NCBI GenBank assembly: GCA_045106735.1
Contig: JBGCEZ010000011.1
Coordinates: 1 to 41,128, forward strand
Length of the DNA: 41,128 bases
From: JBGCEZ01 sp045106735
GTDB taxonomy: Bacteria; Planctomycetota; Phycisphaerae; Phycisphaerales; SM1A02
Direction: 5' to 3'
Shown here: one piece after another, positions 16,428 to 24,810 of the stretch
Layout of the letters: each line of letters begins with the position of its first letter
Numbering within the stretch: position 1 is the stretch's first letter
The notes under the pieces: model-generated
Told to the model about the DNA's origin: nothing
What the model saw: the letters and a program-made list of their open reading frames with translations, nothing else
The model's database searches: none
Made by a program: the position numbers and the translations under genes

Positions 16428-18842
16428 ATGGATCGAACGCCCGCCCGCCACGCTGGTACGACCGATGCGATCGCGGCGGCCACCTCCGCCGCGGAGATCC
16501 CGCCGCCCGCGTCTTTGCCCGAACTCGACGCGATCGCGGTCCCTGCGGTGCTGGTCGACGATTCTGGCGTCGTCGTCGGGGCGAACGCCGCCGCAGCCGA
16601 GGCCATCGGCCACGACCTGCTGGTCCGCCCGGTGAGCAGTTGGCCGGGCGCCCGTCCGATCGTCGGTGAAGACCGCCGCGTGCTTGGCGCGGGCGACTTG
16701 CCCTTTGGCCCCGGTGCCCTCGGCGGCACTGATCCAGGGACCGGGCGGCCAAGCGAACGCCTGGTGTGCATTCCGACCGCCGACGGCCAGGACCAGTGGT
16801 ACAGCGTCTGGGTCATGCCCTGGCCCGGCCGAACGTCGCCCGACTCGACGGCGACTGGCGATCCATCGCCCGGCGTCCCGGCGCCCGGCCCGCTCGCCCT
16901 GACCCAACTTTTCCCGGGAGACGCCCGTCGGCGGATCACCCAAGCCGGCCGGGAACGCGTCGTCGACTTGGACCGCAAGTACGGACGCCAGGCCGCCCTG
17001 GCCCGCGCCGGCATGGCGGTGAACCAGCCCCGTGAACTGCCGACCCTGCTCGGCACCTTGCTCGACCGTTTGCGGTCGGATCTCCCGGCCGACGCGGCGG
17101 CGATCGCCTTCGGCCTGGACGCGGCCACGGCCGCCAATGGCACCCCCGAACACGAGCGTGGCGTTTTCGCGTCCGACGCCGGATTCACGGGGCCCGCCGA
17201 ACGCCAGGCGGCCGAAGCATTGCACGCCGGAGGGGCCGGCCAGTGGGTGAGCCAGGCCGGCCGCCCGTTGACCGTCGACCGGCCGGAAACCGATCCCTAC
17301 CGCCGCGATCCCGACTCGCCGATCCGCAGTTGGGCCGCCATTCCGCTGAGCGATGGCGGCGACGTTTTCGGCGTGCTGTACGCCTTCGACCGCACGCCGC
17401 GCCGCTACGACGCCGATGACCTGCTCTTTCTCCGCGAACTCGCCCGCCGGGCCGGAGCGGCAATCGCCAAGGTCGGCTTCATCGACCGCCTGGAGCGCCA
17501 GCGAGGCGAACTTGAGCTGCACCGCGATCACCTCGAAGAGCTCGTCGCCGACCGGACGACGGAACTCGAGGCCTCGCACGCTCGGCTGCGCACCGCCGAT
17601 CGCCTGGCCGCGATCGGAACGTTCACCGCCGGGCTCGGGCACGACATGAACAACGTGCTTTTCCCGCTCCGCTGCCGACTCGACGCAATGGAGAAGCAGT
17701 CGTCGATCGACGTCAAGGAGGCCGCCGACACCATCGGGGCGACCCGGCGCGCGGTGAGCTTTCTTCAATCGCTCAGCGACGGACTGCGGCTGTTCGCCCG
17801 CGACCCGCTGGCCGGCGATCTCGATGCGTCGACCCACCTCGAACCGTGGTGGACGAGCGTGGCGCCGCTGCTCCGACATTCGCTGCCCACGGAAGTCATC
17901 GTCGAAGCCGATCTGCCGGCCGATCTTCCACCGGTGAACGTGGCCGCCGCCGGCCTGACCCAGGTGGTGTTGAACCTCATGGTCAACGCGGCCGACGTGA
18001 TGCCCGATGGCGGGACCGTCCGCATCCACGCTCGCCAGCCGGACGATCCGATCGCCCGCGAAGACACGGTGATCTTGGAGGTCGCCGACAACGGACCGGG
18101 GATGACGCCGGACGTCGCGGCCCAGGTCTTCGACCCCTTCTTCTCCACCAAGACCCGGACGGTCTCGACCGGGCTGGGACTCTGGCTGGTGCACCAGGTC
18201 GTCGACCGAGCCGGCGGAGCGGTTGAACTCGACACCGCGCCGGGCCGCGGCACGCGGTTCGAATTGCATTTGCCGATGGCCGAGACCGCCGGATCCCTCC
18301 GCGGCTCGGCCATCACGGCCCGCGGCGTGGGGCACCCGCCAGGTGCCGAATCGGTCAGCGAGCCTGGCGACCACTCTGAAGCAAGGGATTCCAGCGGAGC
18401 AGGCGGATCCGCTGGCTCGAGCCGAGGTACCGGCTCCACCCGATCATCGGCTCCGAGCCCGCTGGCCGTCGCCATTGAGAGCCCGGACCCCCGCCGGGCG
18501 GCCTGGATCGGCCGGGCGGTCGAGGATGCCGGAGCCCGGATCGCCGGCCCTCAGGATGAGGGCGAAGCCGGCCCGGAGGTTGTGATCCTGGTCGCCGGCC
18601 CCGATGATGGGACCGTGGACGCCGCCGCTCTCCGGATCGCCGACGCCCGCACCCGTGCCCCCGCGGCACGGTTCCTGCTCGTCGGGACGTGGCCCGAGCC
18701 CGTCGCGACCGATCCCGCGTCCAACGCGGCCGGCGACCCCGAGTGGGTCGACGACCCGGACGACTTGCCCTCGATCCGCGAGCACCTGCAGCGGATCATC
18801 GACGGGCGGCCGAACGATCGGCCCGCCCAGGAAGGCCCCTGA
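16428..18842 (+). CDS. Soluble sensor histidine kinase with PAS-like, GAF and C-terminal pseudo-receiver domains
   Basis: The 804-residue product has no membrane helix. Residues ~35-75 look PAS-like (AIAVPAVLVDDSGVVVGANAAAAEAIG). A GAF domain spans ~200-340 (WAAIPLSDGGDVFGVLYAFDRTPRRYDADDLLFLRELARRAGAAI). A coiled coil leads to the dimerisation domain with phospho-accepting His405 in GLGHDMNN. The ATPase domain shows the N-box (QVVLNLMVNAADVM), G1 (VADNGPGM), F (FDPFFSTK) and G2 (GLGLWLVHQVV) boxes. After a Ser/Gly linker, residues ~680-800 (LAVAIESPDPRRAAWIGRAVEDAGARI) have the length and strand order of a receiver but lack the Asp cluster, so it looks like a pseudo-receiver. The stop overlaps the next start by one base. 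A GTG 3 codons upstream is also possible. Confidence 0.88.
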   Translation: MDRTPARHAGTTDAIAAATSAAEIPPPASLPELDAIAVPAVLVDDSGVVVGANAAAAEAIGHDLLVRPVSSWPGARPIVGEDRRVLGAGDLPFGPGALGGTDPGTGRPSERLVCIPTADGQDQWYSVWVMPWPGRTSPDSTATGDPSPGVPAPGPLALTQLFPGDARRRITQAGRERVVDLDRKYGRQAALARAGMAVNQPRELPTLLGTLLDRLRSDLPADAAAIAFGLDAATAANGTPEHERGVFASDAGFTGPAERQAAEALHAGGAGQWVSQAGRPLTVDRPETDPYRRDPDSPIRSWAAIPLSDGGDVFGVLYAFDRTPRRYDADDLLFLRELARRAGAAIAKVGFIDRLERQRGELELHRDHLEELVADRTTELEASHARLRTADRLAAIGTFTAGLGHDMNNVLFPLRCRLDAMEKQSSIDVKEAADTIGATRRAVSFLQSLSDGLRLFARDPLAGDLDASTHLEPWWTSVAPLLRHSLPTEVIVEADLPADLPPVNVAAAGLTQVVLNLMVNAADVMPDGGTVRIHARQPDDPIAREDTVILEVADNGPGMTPDVAAQVFDPFFSTKTRTVSTGLGLWLVHQVVDRAGGAVELDTAPGRGTRFELHLPMAETAGSLRGSAITARGVGHPPGAESVSEPGDHSEARDSSGAGGSAGSSRGTGSTRSSAPSPLAVAIESPDPRRAAWIGRAVEDAGARIAGPQDEGEAGPEVVILVAGPDDGTVDAAALRIADARTRAPAARFLLVGTWPEPVATDPASNAAGDPEWVDDPDDLPSIREHLQRIIDGRPNDRPAQEGP

Positions 18843-19501
18843 TGGCATCGACCCCGATTCGTGTTCTCTGCGTGGATGACCACGCGTTCCTCGCCGATGG
18901 CTTGCGGGCCCGCATCGACGCCGAACCCGACATGTCCTTCGTCGCCCACCTCGAGAGTGCCGATGGCTTGGCTGCCGCGCTCCGCGAGCACCGGCCGGAC
19001 GTTGTCTTGCTCGACATCGACATGCCCGGGCGCGATCCATTCGACGCGCTCGTCGACATGCAGCGAGACGCCCCGACCGTGCGGGCCATCATGTTCAGCG
19101 CGTACGTGCGCGACCGCTACATCGACATGGCCTACAAGGCTGGCGCTTGGGGATACCTCTCCAAGAGCGATCCACCGGACCAGGTCGTGACCGGCATCCG
19201 CGACGTGATGAACGGGCGGGTGGCCACCAGCGATGCGGTGCAAGAGCGCACGCAGGAATCGCGGCCCGGCCGCAGCGATCGGCCCGAACTCAAGAGCCGA
19301 ATGGAAACGATCACCCGGCGCGAGCTTGAAGTGCTGCGCATGATCGCCCTCGGCATGGGCCGAACGGAAATCGCGGCCAAGCTGCACCGCAGTCCGATGA
19401 CCATCGACAACCACCGCAAGTCGATCATGAAGAAGCTCGACATCCACGACCGCGGCGAGCTGATCCGATTCGCGATCGCCGAGGGCCTGGTCGAGGCCTG
19501 A
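18842..19501 (+). CDS. LuxR/NarL-type response regulator
   Basis: The 219-residue product has a receiver domain with acidic pair D12/D13, phosphoacceptor D58 (VVLLDIDMPG), the conserved Ser (MFSAY) and Lys (YLSKSDPP), followed by a LuxR helix-turn-helix (ITRRELEVLRMIALGMGRTEIAAKLHRSPMTIDNHRKSIMKKLDI). It should bind DNA when phosphorylated, most likely by the kinase encoded directly upstream, whose stop it overlaps. The length is normal for the family. Targets are not apparent from the window. Confidence 0.92.
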   Translation: MASTPIRVLCVDDHAFLADGLRARIDAEPDMSFVAHLESADGLAAALREHRPDVVLLDIDMPGRDPFDALVDMQRDAPTVRAIMFSAYVRDRYIDMAYKAGAWGYLSKSDPPDQVVTGIRDVMNGRVATSDAVQERTQESRPGRSDRPELKSRMETITRRELEVLRMIALGMGRTEIAAKLHRSPMTIDNHRKSIMKKLDIHDRGELIRFAIAEGLVEA

Positions 19502-19505
19502 ATCG

Positions 19506-21314
19506 TTGCCCGATCACCCCCCTTCGGCCGCGGCCCGACCGGCGTCGTCCCTGACCGGCGGCGTGGTCCTGACGACCGCCCTGCTGTCGCTCGTCGCCCT
19601 GCTGATGATCCTGCCGCTGTTCACGGCCACTCGGGTCCTGCGGTACCAACGGGCGGTGGACCGGGTGCTCGCCGCGGCGGCCCAGCCGGCCCGCGTGGAC
19701 GCGATTGCCGCCGCGGCGATTGAGGCCCACGCCTGGCGCGAATTGGCCGCCGCCGGCGGCCCGCAGGCCGAACGCTCGCTGGAATCGGCGATCGCGGCCG
19801 GCGAGCGCCGGGACTCGGCGAGCCGGGCGTTTTTCCGGGTCAGCCGCCGCATGCAAGGCGGCGATCCCGAGTCGACGAGCGATCCGCTGTCTCCCGAGCC
19901 AGCCGCACCGACGACCGGCGCTCGAGCCGGCGGAGCGGACCGCGAACGAGAAGCCGCCGCGGTGAATCCGGAGTCGTCGGCATCGACCCCCACCGCATCC
20001 GAGTCGGCGACCGACGCGGCCGTTGGCCCCGCGACTGGCCCGGCGATCGGCCCGGCGACTGACTCATTGCCGACGTCGACGTCCGCTTCCGGCCCGTCCC
20101 CGGCCGCCGCAACCGTGCCCGGCGATGCCTCCCTCACCGGGCGGTCGGTCGCCATCGTGCCCGGCGCCTTGGAAGACGCCCAACGCGCCGCCCGCGCGGT
20201 CCGCTCGATGCTCGAAGCCGCGGCTCGCCTGGACGCAGCCGGCGCGGACACCGACCGCGCCGCCGCCGCGATCAACGACTTGGAAGCGGCCCGCCGCACC
20301 GCCACCGACGCCAGCAACCGGCTCACCGATCGACTGCGCGGCGACGCCAGCCAGCGCTTGGCCGCCGTCCTCACATTCGACGGCGGCGTCTTGGCCACCG
20401 TCGTCGTGCTCTCGCTGCTGCTCGTTGCATTGCTCTCGCGGCTCCGGCGCCTGAACGCTGGCTTGCGACAGGCGCGCGACGCGGCCCAGGCCAGCGAACT
20501 CCAAGCCGTCCGCAGCCGCGAAGAACTCGCACGGTCGGCCGAAGCACTCCGCCTCGCCCGCGACGAAGCCGAACAGGCCAACCGCGCGAAGAGTCAATTC
20601 CTCGCCGGCATGAGCCACGAACTGCGTACCCCGCTCAACGGTATCATGGGTTTCACGTGGCTGATCGAACAGGCGATCCGGGACGGCCGGGCCGGCGAGA
20701 CGATGGACGACATCGGCCGGATCCGCGGGGCCGGCGAGCACCTGCTGGCCATCATCAGCGATCTGCTCGACCTCGCCCGGATCGAAGCCGGGATGCTCGA
20801 ACCCGATCCGGCTCCCTTCGATCCCGGGCACCTGTGCCGCGAAGTGGCCGAGACCGTCCGCCCCCTGGTTGAGCAGCACGGCAGCCGGCTCGACGTGGAC
20901 CTCGACACCCTCGGTTCCGCGTGCACGGACGCCACCCGCCTGCGTCAAATCCTGTTCAACCTGCTGTCCAATGCGGCCAAGTTCACCGAGAACGGCGTCG
21001 TGCGGCTCCGCGGGCGAGCCATCGACGGCCCGGTCCGGACCCTGGAATTCGCCGTCGAGGACACCGGCATCGGCATGTCTCCAGACCAGATGGCCGAGGT
21101 CTTCGAAGAATTCGTCCAAGCCGACGCCACCATCACCCGCCGGTACGGCGGCACCGGCCTGGGACTCGCCCTCACGCGACGGTTCTGTACGCTGCTGGGA
21201 GGTTCGATCGACGTGGAGAGCGAACCTGATCGCGGATCGACCTTCACCGCCCGCATCCCCGCTGACCTCTCGCCCGCGGCGCCCGCGGCGATCCCGGCCC
21301 CGTCGGCCGACTGA
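19506..21314 (+). CDS. Membrane-bound sensor histidine kinase
   Basis: The 602-residue product has membrane helix 1 at ~20-40 (VLTTALLSLVALLMILPLF), a ~250-residue extracytoplasmic region rich in Ala, Ser and Pro with GPATGPAIGPATDS repeats, helix 2 at ~295-315 (GGVLATVVVLSLLLVALL), a coiled coil, and a HisKA domain with His371 in GMSHELRTPLNG. The ATPase domain has LFNLLSNAAKFTENG, VEDTGIGMSPDQM, FEEFVQADATITRRYGGTGLGLAL and a normal C-terminus. The start is a TTG 4 nt after the regulator's stop, with GAGG 9 nt upstream; no ATG lies nearby in frame. The helical periplasmic region suggests sensing of an envelope signal, but no known sensor domain is seen. Confidence 0.88.
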   Translation: MPDHPPSAAARPASSLTGGVVLTTALLSLVALLMILPLFTATRVLRYQRAVDRVLAAAAQPARVDAIAAAAIEAHAWRELAAAGGPQAERSLESAIAAGERRDSASRAFFRVSRRMQGGDPESTSDPLSPEPAAPTTGARAGGADREREAAAVNPESSASTPTASESATDAAVGPATGPAIGPATDSLPTSTSASGPSPAAATVPGDASLTGRSVAIVPGALEDAQRAARAVRSMLEAAARLDAAGADTDRAAAAINDLEAARRTATDASNRLTDRLRGDASQRLAAVLTFDGGVLATVVVLSLLLVALLSRLRRLNAGLRQARDAAQASELQAVRSREELARSAEALRLARDEAEQANRAKSQFLAGMSHELRTPLNGIMGFTWLIEQAIRDGRAGETMDDIGRIRGAGEHLLAIISDLLDLARIEAGMLEPDPAPFDPGHLCREVAETVRPLVEQHGSRLDVDLDTLGSACTDATRLRQILFNLLSNAAKFTENGVVRLRGRAIDGPVRTLEFAVEDTGIGMSPDQMAEVFEEFVQADATITRRYGGTGLGLALTRRFCTLLGGSIDVESEPDRGSTFTARIPADLSPAAPAAIPAPSAD

Positions 21315-21334
21315 CTCTGGACTGGGACGACGCC

Positions 21335-22015
21335 ATGGACGACATCCGACGGGTCCTCGTGGTCGAGGACGACGACATGAGTCGCGACTTCGTCGTGCGC
21401 ATGCTCGAGTCCGACCGCATCACCGCCGAAGGCGTGGCCGACGGCCCGAGTTGCCTCGAGCGCCTGGAGCGCGAGCCGACGCCGGATCTGATCCTGCTCG
21501 ACATCAGCATGCCGGGCATGAGCGGCCTGGAAGTCCTCGCGTGGATTCGGGCCCGCTGGGAGGCCGAACGGCTACCGGTGATGATGGTGTCCGCCCTGGC
21601 TGAGGCCACCGATGTCGTGCGTGGGCTGGAAGCCGGGGCGAACGACTACGTCACCAAGCCGGTCAATCCGCCGCTGCTGATGGCCCGCGTCCGCAACGGC
21701 CTCCGGATGCGACAGGGCGTGGCCAGTCTGGTCGAGGGCGAACGCTCGAGCCGGTTCCTGGAAGCATTGCACCGGGCCGTTGTCCGCCTCGAACGCCCGA
21801 TCGAGGCGATCGTGGCCAGCGCCGATGCCCTGCGGGAACCCGACGCGGATCAGGCCGCGGTCGCCGACCGACTGGCGAAGGATTCGGCCGAGGCATCAGC
21901 CGTCGTCGCCCGGTTCCGGGCCCTGGCCGACCTGCGGGATTCCCCGATGCACGAGGGGCTCAGCGGCCTTCTGGACGCGACCCTGGATCGCCTGGCCGAC
22001 GAGGACGCTGGCTGA
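21335..22015 (+). CDS. Receiver-domain protein with a histidine-free DHp-like tail
   Basis: The 226-residue product has an intact receiver at 1-125: acidic D12-D14, phosphoacceptor D56 (LILLDISMPG), MMVSALAE and Lys in YVTKPVNPP. There is no DNA-binding or enzymatic output domain. Residues ~140-205 (FLEALHRAVVRLERPIEAIVASADAL ... AEASAVVARFRALADL) align by eye with a histidine-kinase dimerisation domain, E-x-R-P-I-E-A-I matching ELRTPLNAI, but the phospho-accepting His is Val. It could act as a dimerising regulator of the kinases or as a phosphate sink. It is the last gene of the four-gene signalling operon, 20 nt after the kinase. Confidence 0.85.
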   Translation: MDDIRRVLVVEDDDMSRDFVVRMLESDRITAEGVADGPSCLERLEREPTPDLILLDISMPGMSGLEVLAWIRARWEAERLPVMMVSALAEATDVVRGLEAGANDYVTKPVNPPLLMARVRNGLRMRQGVASLVEGERSSRFLEALHRAVVRLERPIEAIVASADALREPDADQAAVADRLAKDSAEASAVVARFRALADLRDSPMHEGLSGLLDATLDRLADEDAG

Positions 22016-22129
22016 AAGCCGGCCGGAAGCCTGCCCGGGCTCACCCACGAGCCTCCAACCCGCATCTCGGCCCAACCGGCGGTCGGGGCCCGGCTCCGCA
22101 TTTTGTCCCCAGTTCGTCGGCCGCCAACG

Positions 22130-22168
22130 AAAAACCGGCGGCGGAATCGTGAAGATTCCGCCGCCGGT
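22130..22168 (-). terminator. Rho-independent terminator of tRNA-Glu
   Basis: A perfect 15-bp stem (ACCGGCGGCGGAATC / GATTCCGCCGCCGGT, plus-strand reading) with a 5-nt loop is followed on the minus strand by TTTTT. It starts 5 nt after the tRNA 3' end. Confidence 0.92.
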
Positions 22169-22173
22169 GACAA

Positions 22174-22248
22174 TGACCCCAAGGGGATTTGAACCCCTGT
22201 TTCCAGGGTGAAAACCTGGCGTCCTGGGCCCGACTAGACGATGGGGCC
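22174..22248 (-). tRNA. tRNA-Glu (anticodon TTC)
   Basis: The 75-nt minus-strand sequence folds as a full cloverleaf. The acceptor stem GGCCCCA pairs with TGGGGTC (one G-T at position 2-71), the anticodon stem CCAGG/CCTGG holds loop TTTTCAC with anticodon TTC, and the T-arm is AGGGG-TTCAAAT-CCCCT. The discriminator base is A and the CCA end is not encoded. Confidence 0.97.
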
Positions 22249-22277
22249 GTCTTGCTGCAATCGGGCGCAGCGGCGGC

Positions 22278-22283
22278 ATGATA
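22278..22283 (-). promoter_or_regulatory. Candidate -10 box for tRNA-Glu
   Basis: TATCAT on the minus strand lies about 30 nt upstream of the mature tRNA 5' end in an otherwise GC-rich stretch. The -35 element is not clear. Confidence 0.35.
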
Positions 22284-22452
22284 GCACCCGTCGACGAACG
22301 CGGTGCCCACTCGGCCACCTTCGTTGCGCTTCGTCGCCATTGATTCCCCCGAATGGGCGGCGAAACCCCCGAGACCGCACGGCCGGCGGGCCCATCGGCC
22401 ACTCCTCCAGATTTCGCTTCAGCCCGCCTCCGCGGGAACCGATCCTCCGGCC

Positions 22453-23022
22453 ATGCGCGAATCCCGACCCGAAGCCGACGCCTCCTTGTCCACCCGCCCC
22501 GCCGCCGGTTCCCCGAGCTCCGGCGCGACGTCGAGCGATCCCGCCGGGAGCGTGCCTCGCGGCGCCAGCCTCGATGGCCAACCCTCGCCCGATTCACCGT
22601 GGGCCCGCCGGCTTTCCCGCCCGGCGATCGTGCTCGGTTCGGCCCTGGCCTTCGTCGTCGCGGCCCAGACCTTCGAACCCGACTGGTCCCGAGCCGACGA
22701 CAGCGTCAACTTTGCCCCGCTTCCGTCCCCCACCGCCGGGTCGCCGATCGCCCCGACCGGTTCCGGCCCCGGACTGCCGATCGTGGCTCCGACCGACGCC
22801 GCCACATTCTCGGACGGCGGCCTGAGCCTCGGCCAATTGGAAGATCGCTTTGGATCGACGTTGATCATCGGCGGCCCCGATGGCCCGCGTTGGCTGGAAC
22901 TGGACGCCGACGGGCGCCCGCTGCCCGGCCGAGACGTCGCCTCGCCTTCTCCGCCGAGTGCATTGCGGGATGCCGTCGCCGGTCCGCCGGTCTTGCTCAT
23001 GCGAGCGGATCCGAGCTGGTAA
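22453..23022 (+). CDS. Membrane-anchored protein of unknown function
   Basis: The 189-residue product has a ~50-residue hydrophilic, Ser/Pro-rich cytoplasmic N-tail, one hydrophobic segment (PAIVLGSALAFVVAAQTF), then a Pro/Ser-rich extracytoplasmic stretch and a short C-terminal domain (LSLGQLEDRFGSTLIIGGPDGPRWLELDADGRPLP). I recognise no family. The frame is open upstream to 22303, but the ATG at 22453 avoids an unlikely N-terminus close to the tRNA promoter. There is no convincing ribosome site. It sits alone between tRNA-Glu and the sigma factor gene. Confidence 0.6.
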   Translation: MRESRPEADASLSTRPAAGSPSSGATSSDPAGSVPRGASLDGQPSPDSPWARRLSRPAIVLGSALAFVVAAQTFEPDWSRADDSVNFAPLPSPTAGSPIAPTGSGPGLPIVAPTDAATFSDGGLSLGQLEDRFGSTLIIGGPDGPRWLELDADGRPLPGRDVASPSPPSALRDAVAGPPVLLMRADPSW

Positions 23023-23125
23023 GCCGCCCGGCGGAGCGCCCTCAGTTGAGATGAGGCACGGACGAGTCAACCCGATCGCCATCCGATCGCCGAGAGATTC
23101 GCGCAGGATCGTGGTGGCCGCGGCG

Positions 23126-23131
23126 TATCTT
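23126..23131 (+). promoter_or_regulatory. -10-like TATCTT for a possibly leaderless transcript
   Basis: TATCTT ends 8 nt before the ATG at 23140; the start codon has no Shine-Dalgarno. Confidence 0.4.
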
Positions 23132-23139
23132 CGGGTGCC

Positions 23140-24114
23140 ATGAACGAACCCGTCCCATCCGAAACGCCTGAATCGACCGACGGCCACGAAAGCCGGTTCG
23201 ATCAGACGGACGACGCCGGCGCATCACCGCTGGATTCGCGGGCGGATGCATCGGCCAGCTCCTCAGCCGATACTTCGGCCGACAGTTCGGCCGACACATC
23301 CGCCACCTCATCGGCCCACTCGTCAGATGCCACCACGGATGACCCACGGAACGACTCGCTGGGCGGTTCGTTCGCCGGGTCGACGTCGGTCCCACCCTCG
23401 GCCTCCATGACCGATTGGGACGTGATCCACAGCGCCCTCGGCGAAGGGATCGAGCAGAAGGCGGCCATGGATCGCATCGCCGCCCGCTACTGGCCGGCGA
23501 TTTTCGGATACCTCAGAAAGTCCGGCCGCGACCACGACACGGCGTCCGACCTCACCCAAGGCTTCATTTGCGATGTCGTCGTCGACGGCGACTTGCTCGA
23601 ACGGGCCGACCCCAATCGCGGCCGATTCCGCACCTTGCTCCTGACGAGTTTGCGGAACTACACGATTCAGCGGCACCGCCACGCCCATCGCCTCAAGCGC
23701 CGGCCCGATGGCGGCGTCGCGTCTCTGGATGCCGTGGGAACGGACCACGGCGTCGATGTCGAAGGCGATCCGGAAGCCGCCTTCAATGCTGAATGGGGCC
23801 GAACCCTGATCCGAACCGTCCTTGCCGCAGCCAGCGAGGAGTGCGAAGCTTCCGACTTGGCGACCCACTGGGCAATTTTTGACGCCCGCGTGGTTCGCCC
23901 GCTCTTCCAAGAAGTGGAACCAATGCCATATGCCGACCTTGTCTCAAAGTTCGCGCTGGACGATGAGTCCCAAGCCGCGAATATGATGGTGACCGCGAAG
24001 CGACGATTTGCCCGAGCGTTGCGGATGGAAATCGGCCGGACCGTCGCCGATCCGACTGAGATCGATGCCGAGCTCAATGAACTGATGTCGAGCCTCGGGG
24101 GCTCACGATCATGA
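23140..24114 (+). CDS. ECF-like sigma factor (planctomycete type)
   Basis: The 324-residue product carries a sigma region 2-like domain at ~110-190: RYWPAIFGYLRKSGRDHDTASDLTQGFICDVV followed by ERADPNRGRFRTLLLTSLRNYTIQRHRH. This matches the planctomycete-rich group of ECF-like sigma-70 proteins with the DLTQ-x-F and RGRFRTFLL signatures. The C-terminal part (ADLVSKFALDDESQAANMMVTAKRRFARALRMEI) fits a region 4 helix-turn-helix. The first ~90 residues are an acidic Ser/Ala/Asp/Thr-rich tail with SADTSADSS repeats, absent from typical ECF factors. It would direct RNA polymerase to specific promoters. The last codons overlap the next gene (ATGA), whose product may control it. Confidence 0.85.
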   Translation: MNEPVPSETPESTDGHESRFDQTDDAGASPLDSRADASASSSADTSADSSADTSATSSAHSSDATTDDPRNDSLGGSFAGSTSVPPSASMTDWDVIHSALGEGIEQKAAMDRIAARYWPAIFGYLRKSGRDHDTASDLTQGFICDVVVDGDLLERADPNRGRFRTLLLTSLRNYTIQRHRHAHRLKRRPDGGVASLDAVGTDHGVDVEGDPEAAFNAEWGRTLIRTVLAAASEECEASDLATHWAIFDARVVRPLFQEVEPMPYADLVSKFALDDESQAANMMVTAKRRFARALRMEIGRTVADPTEIDAELNELMSSLGGSRS

Positions 24115-24569
24115 ATAGGTCAACCACCATGTCCGACCGCTCGCAATCCGGCAGCCCAGTGGATCAGGGAGCTGATCCCATGCGTTGGGCGATGGATCTC
24201 GGGGCCGACGCCGCCATGGCGTCGGTGAACTGGCTGGCCGCCGACATCGATTCGGCCCGGCCGACAGCCGAAGCGCTGCTGACCAACCCCGACGTTCCCG
24301 TCAAGCATCTCCTCGCGGCCAAGCGGGCCTACAAGACGCTCCGCATCGTCGGCGAAACATCCGACGAACGGCTGCTCGGCGCCCGCTGGTACGCGGCCAC
24401 GATCGCCGCGGGAATCATCCATCGCGGCGAGTTGATCACCAGCCAGTCCGACGGAGCCCTCGACCGCGCGTTCTCCGCTCTGGTTGACGAGCCCGAGATG
24501 CCGGTCACCGTACGCGAGCTGGTCGTCCGAGCGCTGTTCCGACTCCGGAACGGCATGATCCAACGCTGA
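24111..24569 (+). CDS. Small protein coupled to the sigma factor gene, unknown function
   Basis: The 152-residue product overlaps the sigma factor gene by ATGA, so it is translationally coupled to it. It is soluble, mostly helical (ALLTNPDVPVKHLLAAKRAYKTLRIVGETSDERLLGARWYAATIAAGIIHRGELIT), with no Cys/His zinc motif and no membrane helix, so it does not look like a classic zinc anti-sigma factor. Position suggests it modulates the sigma factor, for example as a soluble anti-sigma or co-regulator; the sequence alone does not prove this. Internal ATGs at codons 7 and 24 are alternative starts. Confidence 0.75.
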   Translation: MNRSTTMSDRSQSGSPVDQGADPMRWAMDLGADAAMASVNWLAADIDSARPTAEALLTNPDVPVKHLLAAKRAYKTLRIVGETSDERLLGARWYAATIAAGIIHRGELITSQSDGALDRAFSALVDEPEMPVTVRELVVRALFRLRNGMIQR

Positions 24570-24606
24570 GTTCCGTCACCGGCGAGACACCAATTTCCCA
24601 ATGACA

Positions 24607-24630
24607 AACGGCCCGCCAGTGCGGGCCGTT
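24607..24630. terminator. Terminator after the sigma factor operon
   Basis: A perfect 10-bp stem AACGGCCCGC / GCGGGCCGTT with loop CAGT is followed on the plus strand by GTCTTTGGGCTTCTTT. It lies 38 nt after the operon stop and can also serve the convergent PagL-like gene. Confidence 0.8.
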
Positions 24631-24724
24631 GTCTTTGGGCTTCTTTGGATTCCCGGTCACCCCTGGAGCGCCGCGGCTCTCGCCGAGCGCCGCGATCTGA
24701 ATCGCTCACCCCAAAGCGGAATCT

Positions 24725-24810
24725 CGGATCCAGAATCCCGGATCCAGAATCCTGGAACCGGAAACTCAGAACCGGAAACTCAGAACGGGAAACTCAGAAC
24801 GGGAAACTCA
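24725..24810. repeat. Two adjacent 14-bp tandem arrays reaching into a gene's 3' end
   Basis: 24725-24752 holds two copies of CGGATCCAGAATCC. 24755-24810 holds four copies of GAACCGGAAACTCA / GAACGGGAAACTCA. On the minus strand the last copy encodes the C-terminal SFPF of the PagL-like protein and the stop codon falls at the border with the next copy. Confidence 0.92.
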
